NCBI GenBank assembly: GCA_014377055.1
Contig: JACMQJ010000594.1
Span: 1-10,350 of the forward strand
Length of the DNA: 10,350 nucleotides
Source: Candidatus Sericytochromatia bacterium
GTDB lineage: Bacteria > Cyanobacteriota > Sericytochromatia > UBA7694 > JACMQJ01
Direction: 5' to 3'
Part shown: piece by piece, positions 6,378 through 10,350 of the stretch
Position numbering within the stretch: position 1 is the first letter of the stretch
Layout: each line of letters opens with the position of its first letter
Notes under the pieces: model-generated
Databases searched by the model: none
What the model was told of the DNA's origin: nothing
Seen by the model: only the letters and a program-made list of their open reading frames with translations
Translations under genes and position numbers: made by a program

Positions 6378-7721
6378 ATGATTGATTTTAATTATGTTGC
6401 CAAGCTTCTTGATAATTGGAAAAATACTTGGGAAGATTATTCTATTGATCAAAGCCTTATAGTTGATGATCAACAAATAACAAATAATTTTAACCAATTA
6501 TCTGAAAAATTAAAAAATAATTATCCTTTTCATCATCCATGTTATGCTGGACAAATGCTTAAACCACCACACCCACTTGCTGTTGCAGCATATTTTACAA
6601 CCATGCTAAATATTAACCCTAATAATCATGCTCTTGATGGGGGTGCGGCTACAGCTGATTTAGAAAAAGAGTCTGTAAAAAAATTAGCTAATATGTTTGG
6701 TTTTGACGATTATCTAGGTCATCTAACCAGTAGTGGTACAATTGCCAATTTGGAAGCATTGTGGATTGCCAGACAGATTAATCCTAATAAGAGTATTGCT
6801 TATAGTAATCAGTCACATTATACACATAGTCGTATGTGTGAAGTTTTAGCTATCAAAGGAATAGGTATCAAGACAGATAAATTGGGCAAAATGGATTTAT
6901 TTGATTTAGAAAATAATCTAAAAAACAATGATATAGGAACTGTTGTCACGACATTAGGAACAACATCGACAGGTGCTTTGGATGATCTTAAGCAAATTTT
7001 GATCTTAGCAAAAAAATATAATTTTAGAGTTCATGTTGATACAGCCTATGGAGGATTTTATAGTGTTTTGTCAAATCTAAAAGGACTGGAGGTTTTTAAA
7101 GCAATATCTAAAGCTGATAGTGTTGTTATAGATCCTCATAAGCATGGTCTACAACCTTATGGTTGTGGCTGTATTATTTTTTCTGACCCTTTAGTTGGTA
7201 AATTTTATTCTCATGACTCACCTTATACTTATTTTACTTCCAAAGAATTACATCTTGGTGAAATAAGTCTTGAATGTTCAAGAGCTGGAGCTGCTGCTAG
7301 TGCTTTGTGGACAACACTTAATTTATTCCCACTAAGAGAAAATGAAGGCTTTGGAGCTATTTTAAATAAAACATTACAAGCTGCTAATATCTTAAGCCAA
7401 AAAATAAAATTGTCAAATGATTATATTTTACTTTTAGAACCTCAACTCGACATAGTTTGTTATTTTCCAAAAACAAAAAATATGAAATCTTCAGAAATAT
7501 CTGCCAAAACAGAATATATATTTAAATATTTAGAAAATCATCCAACTGAACCGCTATATTTAGCTAAGTTGAAGATCAATAAAGATATTGGTATCTATGA
7601 CGAGAATATTCATTGGGATACCGATACGATGACAATTTTGAGAAGTTGTTTAATGAAACCTGAACATCTTGATTATGTTGATACTATTTTTGATAGATTA
7701 ACAAAAGCTTTCCTTGTGTAA
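6378..7721 (+). CDS. Group II PLP-dependent amino acid decarboxylase family protein
   Basis: This 447-residue protein is a fold-type I, group II pyridoxal-phosphate decarboxylase, the family of glutamate, aspartate, aromatic and cysteine-sulfinate decarboxylases. The PLP signature DPHKHG (252-257) contains the Schiff-base Lys K255. HVDTAYGG (219-226) supplies the Asp that pairs with the pyridine nitrogen (D221). SSGT (118-121) is the phosphate-binding turn, SHYTHS (146-151) carries the ring-stacking His (H147), and ECSRAG (299-304) is the conserved C-terminal Arg region. The length suits a compact member such as PanP/MfnA-like aspartate or tyrosine decarboxylases. The HPCYAGQM motif (53-60) shapes the active-site entrance. 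The substrate cannot be set from sequence; a beta-alanine or amine-producing role is inference. The protein is cytoplasmic. Expression is coupled to the preceding gene (two-base gap, no independent promoter). No convincing terminator follows. Confidence 0.88.
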   Translation: MIDFNYVAKLLDNWKNTWEDYSIDQSLIVDDQQITNNFNQLSEKLKNNYPFHHPCYAGQMLKPPHPLAVAAYFTTMLNINPNNHALDGGAATADLEKESVKKLANMFGFDDYLGHLTSSGTIANLEALWIARQINPNKSIAYSNQSHYTHSRMCEVLAIKGIGIKTDKLGKMDLFDLENNLKNNDIGTVVTTLGTTSTGALDDLKQILILAKKYNFRVHVDTAYGGFYSVLSNLKGLEVFKAISKADSVVIDPHKHGLQPYGCGCIIFSDPLVGKFYSHDSPYTYFTSKELHLGEISLECSRAGAAASALWTTLNLFPLRENEGFGAILNKTLQAANILSQKIKLSNDYILLLEPQLDIVCYFPKTKNMKSSEISAKTEYIFKYLENHPTEPLYLAKLKINKDIGIYDENIHWDTDTMTILRSCLMKPEHLDYVDTIFDRLTKAFLV

Positions 7722-7744
7722 AAAATTAAGTGATGTAAGTAAAA

Positions 7745-7835
7745 AGACTCTTCGTACCTCAGAGTTACAGTTAGTGTCATTACCTCGTTAATCTCAGTAC
7801 AAGTCTGAATAAGAAACGTGGTGAATGAAGAATCT
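7745..7835. repeat. Short inverted-repeat element in intergenic DNA
   Basis: AGACTCTTC (7745-7753) and GAAGAATCT (7827-7835) pair over 9 bases with one G-T pair. A second, bulged pairing is nested inside (TCATTACC at 7777-7784 with GGTGAATGA at 7820-7828). The enclosed DNA is noticeably less AT-rich than its surroundings. It lies in the 202-base gap after the decarboxylase and codes for nothing obvious. It may be a degenerate mobile element, a 3'-end structure or a small RNA. Confidence 0.35.
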
Positions 7836-7869
7836 CAAGCTTAATGCTAAAGTAATATTAAATTAATAC

Positions 7870-7899
7870 TTGCACCATACATAACATTAATAATATAAT
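7870..7899 (+). promoter_or_regulatory. Promoter of the TIGR03032 gene
   Basis: TTGCAC (7870-7875) and a perfect TATAAT (7894-7899) are 18 bases apart. Transcription would begin near 7906, only about 18 bases before the ATG at 7924. This implies monocistronic expression independent of the upstream operon. Confidence 0.6.
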
Positions 7900-7923
7900 T
7901 TCAAAATATCAATAAATTAGAAA

Positions 7924-9027
7924 ATGGATTTTATGAACAATAATATTAATCAAGATGATAGCAACTATCCACCATTTAGCTGTACGCATTCACCTAACTT
8001 GCCAGAAATTTTATACAATTTAAAATGTAGTATTGCAATTAGCACATATCAGGCAGGTAAATTAATATTTATCAGTCCTCTAAGTAATGACAAACTAATG
8101 CAACTACCTAGAGATTTTGAAAAGCCAATGGGTATAGCTGTTTCAGGTAATAAACTTGGTATTGCTACCAAACAAGAAGTTGTTATTTTGGCTAACTCTC
8201 CGTCATTAGCAAAGACATATCCACCAAAACCTAATACTTATGATGCTTTTTATATGCCTAGAGCTACATATTACACAGGATTTGTTGATATTCATGATTT
8301 ACATTGGGGAAATAAAGGATTATGGGGTGTTAATACATCTTTTTCATGTGTAGTCCTGATTGATGAAAACTATAGCTTTACACCAAAATGGAAACCAAAA
8401 TTTATTACAGAGCTTGAACATGATGATTATTGTCATCTTAATGGTATGGCGATGAAAGATGGAGAACCTTTGTATGTAAGTGCTTTGGGTGCTACCAATA
8501 GCCCAAAAGCTTGGAAAGAAAAAATAACTACAGGTGGTATAGTTATTGATATTCCATCTAATGAAATAATATCTAAAGAGCTTGCTATGCCACACTCACC
8601 AAGAATTTATGATAATAAGCTTTATATGCTTTTGTCTGCAACTGGTGAGCTGGTTTGTATTGACACAAATAATGGTTCTTATGAAGTTGTTTTGAAAGTC
8701 AGAGGCTTTGTTAGAGGTATGTGTAAATATGGAGATTATTTATTTATAGGTAAATCAAAGTTAAGAGAAACCTCAACTACTTTTGAAAAATTAAAAGATA
8801 CTGCAGTTGGTAGAGAATCTCAAAATGCAGGTGTAAGTATTGTTCATCTCCCAACTGCTAAAGTTGTTGCGGAATTTTTGTATCTTAATTCTGTAGAAGA
8901 AATCTATGATATACAGATTATTCCTGATGCTATTAGACCAGGTATTTTGAATACGAAAACACCAGAACATACGTTAGGTTTGTCTATTCCAGAAAAAACA
9001 TTTTGGGCTGACTTTCCTACCGCTTAG
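7924..9027 (+). CDS. TIGR03032 / DUF4915 family protein
   Basis: This 367-residue protein matches the TIGR03032 family along its whole length, recognised from a series of near-invariant motifs. These are FSCTHSPNLPEIL (18-30), STYQAGK (40-46), LPRDFEKPMGIA (61-72), MPRATYYTG (111-119), DIHDL (122-126), VNTSFSC (136-142), FTPKWKPKFI (152-161), CHLNGMAM (170-177), MPHSPR (222-227) and the late EEIYDI (325-330). The motif spacing suggests a beta-propeller-like fold. The biochemical role of the family is not known to me. The repeated His/Asp/Cys motifs (H22, H124, D125, C170, H171, H224) are candidates for a metal or active site. There is no signal peptide. The start could be the ATG at 7924 or three codons later at 7933; the ribosome binding site (AGAAA) is weak for both. 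It ends with TAG at 9025-9027 and has no clear terminator. Confidence 0.88.
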   Translation: MDFMNNNINQDDSNYPPFSCTHSPNLPEILYNLKCSIAISTYQAGKLIFISPLSNDKLMQLPRDFEKPMGIAVSGNKLGIATKQEVVILANSPSLAKTYPPKPNTYDAFYMPRATYYTGFVDIHDLHWGNKGLWGVNTSFSCVVLIDENYSFTPKWKPKFITELEHDDYCHLNGMAMKDGEPLYVSALGATNSPKAWKEKITTGGIVIDIPSNEIISKELAMPHSPRIYDNKLYMLLSATGELVCIDTNNGSYEVVLKVRGFVRGMCKYGDYLFIGKSKLRETSTTFEKLKDTAVGRESQNAGVSIVHLPTAKVVAEFLYLNSVEEIYDIQIIPDAIRPGILNTKTPEHTLGLSIPEKTFWADFPTA

Positions 9028-9085
9028 TTATTTACTGCTATTCTCTTAAAAATTAAATACAATATTATTTCTGAAATAACTGTAG

Positions 9086-9400
9086 GTTATAGATTTATGT
9101 GTAGATTTATCTAAGCCTGAGTTTGATTATGTTTGTGACTTAGAAGATTGTATGTCTACAGACCAACAGGCTTTAGCATTTAATTTTAATACTTGCATGA
9201 CTGCTTTAAATTTGGCTAAAGTTGATGATAAAATGAATCGAACTGAAAGAACTGCATTTTCTATTACTAACTACAAACGTAGGAGACACAATGAAAAGCT
9301 ACTTAAATTATTTATATTCAAGTTTGATCTTGACCTTGAAGTTGAAATAAATCAAAATGAGTATCTGGAACTATTGAATTACGGTACTATATATGCTTAA
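9086..9400 (+). pseudogene. C-terminal relic of an IS4-type transposase
   Basis: The reading frame is open from 9086, just after in-frame stops at 9077 and 9083, to the TAA at 9400. The encoded tail reads FDYVCDLEDCMSTDQQALAF, then NFNTCMTALNLAKV and FSITNYKRRRHNEKLL. This matches the end of DDE transposases of the IS4 group: a degenerate form of the FRDAKQ-GL--CQ region, then FHFN-S-TALNLAK, then FS-YKRR-N-LL. The N-terminal catalytic part is absent, the FRDAKQ segment has decayed, and the ATG at 9152 lies inside the old domain rather than at a gene start. It is therefore the remnant of an insertion sequence, and no terminal repeats could be fixed. Its presence marks this side of the window as a site of past mobile-element activity. 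Confidence 0.75.
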
Positions 9401-9600
9401 ATATCTTCACTGTATTGATCATAGAAAGGTTAGATTATTGATACCTGTAAAAAGTAGTCATATTTATCCATAAAATAGTCATACAAAGAATAATACTTAA
9501 GAAATATGTAATAACTTACTTAACTTAACTTTACATTTTACTGTAAAGCATACTAAGACTTAATTGCAAGAGCATAGTTAAGGTTAGTTTAAAATAAATT
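9401..9600. other. Gene-free AT-rich spacer
   Basis: No credible gene lies in this stretch on either strand. TAGTCATA occurs twice near 9456-9475. The 14-bp motif and the hairpin listed separately lie at its right side. It may contain the decayed end of the transposase element. Confidence 0.6.
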
Positions 9601-9634
9601 TAAAAATAAGGGTTGACGGTTTAACCTAACTTTA
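9520..9634. repeat. 14-bp motif TTAAC(C/T)TAACTTTA, three copies
   Basis: TTAACTTAACTTTA is at 9520-9533 and TTAACCTAACTTTA at 9621-9634, identical except for one base. An inverted copy with two mismatches is at 9579-9592. The last copy lies entirely inside the spacer of the structured-RNA promoter, and the inverted copy just upstream of its -35. This arrangement looks like multiple binding sites for a repressor of the RNA. A transposon-related origin is the alternative. Confidence 0.45.
9529..9548. other. 7-bp hairpin CTTTACA/TGTAAAG
   Basis: Perfect 7-bp arms (9529-9535 and 9542-9548) enclose TTTTAC. It overlaps the first copy of the 14-bp motif. It could be an operator palindrome or a weak terminator without a T-run. 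Confidence 0.35.
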
Positions 9635-9641
9635 GTATTAT
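9613..9641 (+). promoter_or_regulatory. Strong promoter of the structured RNA
   Basis: TTGACG (9613-9618) and TATTAT (9636-9641) are exactly 17 bases apart, one of the best sigma70 matches in the window. Transcription would start near 9648, immediately before the stretch rich in RNA hairpins. No gene start lies downstream within the window. Confidence 0.65.
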
Positions 9642-9649
9642 ATTAAATG

Positions 9650-10350
9650 TAGTCAGGAACAAAACGATTACCGAAAAGCAAAAAGCTTAAACAGTCTAGC
9701 TACTAGTTAAGTAAAGAGCTTGTAAGGTGAACGTTGAGGACAAGAAGATGAGAGTCGGAAAAGATCTGAGACATACAAGGCACGTGTAGCTAGTGGGAGA
9801 TTATTAAACCGAAAGGTGAGATACAGAACCTAATACCTGATGTATTCGGGAAGTGCTTAAGCTTGAAGTCACTTAAGTGATGAGGGCGAAGGCTGAACTG
9901 AACAGCCGAGCAGTAACTATACCTAGATGGGTAGGTGAAGATGCTAAAAGTCTGACAAACCAGACTATAACCAGCAGGTAAATATCGAAGCCTGAGTGAG
10001 ATGTAACGAAGCTGAAATGCAGAGTGAAGCAAGCTAAGAGTTTTCTTAAGTGAAAGCATCGAAGAGAGTTAAGGGAACTCTGGAAGATGGACTAAGGTTT
10101 ATATTCTAAAAATCACAAGCGAAAGTGAGTGAAATACCTTGAGGTTGTACTGATAGCAATCTCGGCATTCTGATGACAGAAATGGGAAGGAAAGCCAAAA
10201 ATCTGGAAGCCACTTAGGTGAGTGATAAGGGAAATCAGGAGACGGTCTGAGTCTCGGTGAAGAATATTCTTAGATGAATATCCAGCCAAAGCTTGAGAGA
10301 GTAACAGATGGTTATTAGATGTAACCTTGAATTACTAGAGATAGTGTTTC
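9650..10350 (+). ncRNA. Large structured RNA, possibly 5' part of a group II intron
   Basis: From about 9650 to the right edge there is no credible ORF. Composition changes abruptly to purine-rich (A and G) on the plus strand. Local stems follow one another: 9719-9723 with 9740-9744, ACC-GAAA-GGT at 9808-9817, 9832-9836 with 9842-9846, GGCTG/CAGCC at 9891-9907, AGTCTG/CAGACT at 9949-9966, AGAGTT/AACTCT at 10065-10081, AAGGT/ACCTT at 10094-10140 enclosing a GAAA loop, TTCTG/CAGAA at 10168-10181, GAGAC/GTCTC at 10239-10255, ATATTC/GAATAT at 10264-10281 and GGTTA/TAACC at 10310-10326. An 8-bp long-range helix joins 9696-9703 to 9786-9793. Size, GNRA loops and composition resemble domains I-III of a bacterial group II intron, whose reverse-transcriptase ORF would start beyond the edge. 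No clear GUGYG 5' end was found. An unclassified large RNA (GOLLD, ROOL or OLE scale) is the alternative. Hallmarks of tmRNA, RNase P RNA and rRNA are absent. Confidence 0.55.

Noticed and set aside
8344..8595. 83-codon minus-strand ORF
   Set aside because: Antisense shadow inside the well-supported TIGR03032 gene.
9152..9400. Intact small gene starting at the ATG at 9152
   Set aside because: The open frame and homology to transposase C-termini extend upstream of this ATG to 9086, so it is a fragment rather than a complete gene.
9790..10059. 89-codon minus-strand ORF
   Set aside because: Falls in the structured-RNA region; residue content is typical of the complement of purine-rich RNA and there is no start context.
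9650..10350. tmRNA, RNase P RNA, rRNA or group I intron
   Set aside because: None of their hallmark conserved segments is visible: no tRNA-like T arm, no RNase P core, no rRNA motifs, no P7/P3 group I core.
1..10350. CRISPR array or tRNA genes
   Set aside because: No regularly spaced identical repeats and no T-loop/acceptor pairs were found on either strand.

Overview
The window is an AT-rich bacterial chromosome segment, roughly 30% G+C by eye. Several promoters look like sigma70 sites (TTGACA/TATAAT-like boxes 16-18 bp apart), and one gene has a strong AAGGAG ribosome binding site. The gene content (an RNase AM/TrpH-like PHP phosphatase, a group II PLP decarboxylase, a TIGR03032 protein, a transposase relic) fits a low-GC proteobacterium, perhaps a gammaproteobacterium of Francisella or Legionella type. 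No marker gene settles this, so the taxonomic guess is weak.

Layout, left to right. Positions 1-347 (-) hold a partial small secreted protein, cut by the window edge. A divergent intergenic region (348-628) carries a promoter on each side and a 103-bp inverted-repeat element between them. Positions 629-1459 (+) encode the PHP-domain phosphatase. It converges on a 928-residue membrane kinase (1513-4299, -), with an 18-bp perfect hairpin at the junction. The kinase joins a NERD-like N-terminus, a kinase domain that has lost both catalytic aspartates, a second kinase domain with intact catalytic motifs, one membrane segment and a beta-rich extracytoplasmic domain. Divergent to it, 4487-5074 (+) encodes a tail-anchored protein built of two amphipathic 42-residue repeats. 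This converges on a muramidase-like protein without a signal peptide (5112-5783, -).

Divergent again, a two-gene operon (5965-7721, +) encodes a small uncharacterised protein and a group II PLP-dependent decarboxylase. A monocistronic TIGR03032-family protein follows (7924-9027, +). The right end is mobile or RNA territory. It holds the C-terminal relic of an IS4-type transposase (9086-9400), about 200 bases without a gene, and a good promoter (9613-9641) embedded in a repeated 14-bp motif. From about 9650 to the window edge lies a purine-rich stretch of at least 700 bases with no credible ORF and many local hairpins. It is best read as a large structured RNA: the 5' ribozyme part of a group II intron, or an unclassified large RNA with its own promoter.

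The genes do not form one obvious pathway. The most unusual items are the pseudokinase-kinase receptor, the tail-anchored repeat protein beside it, and the large structured RNA at the right end.
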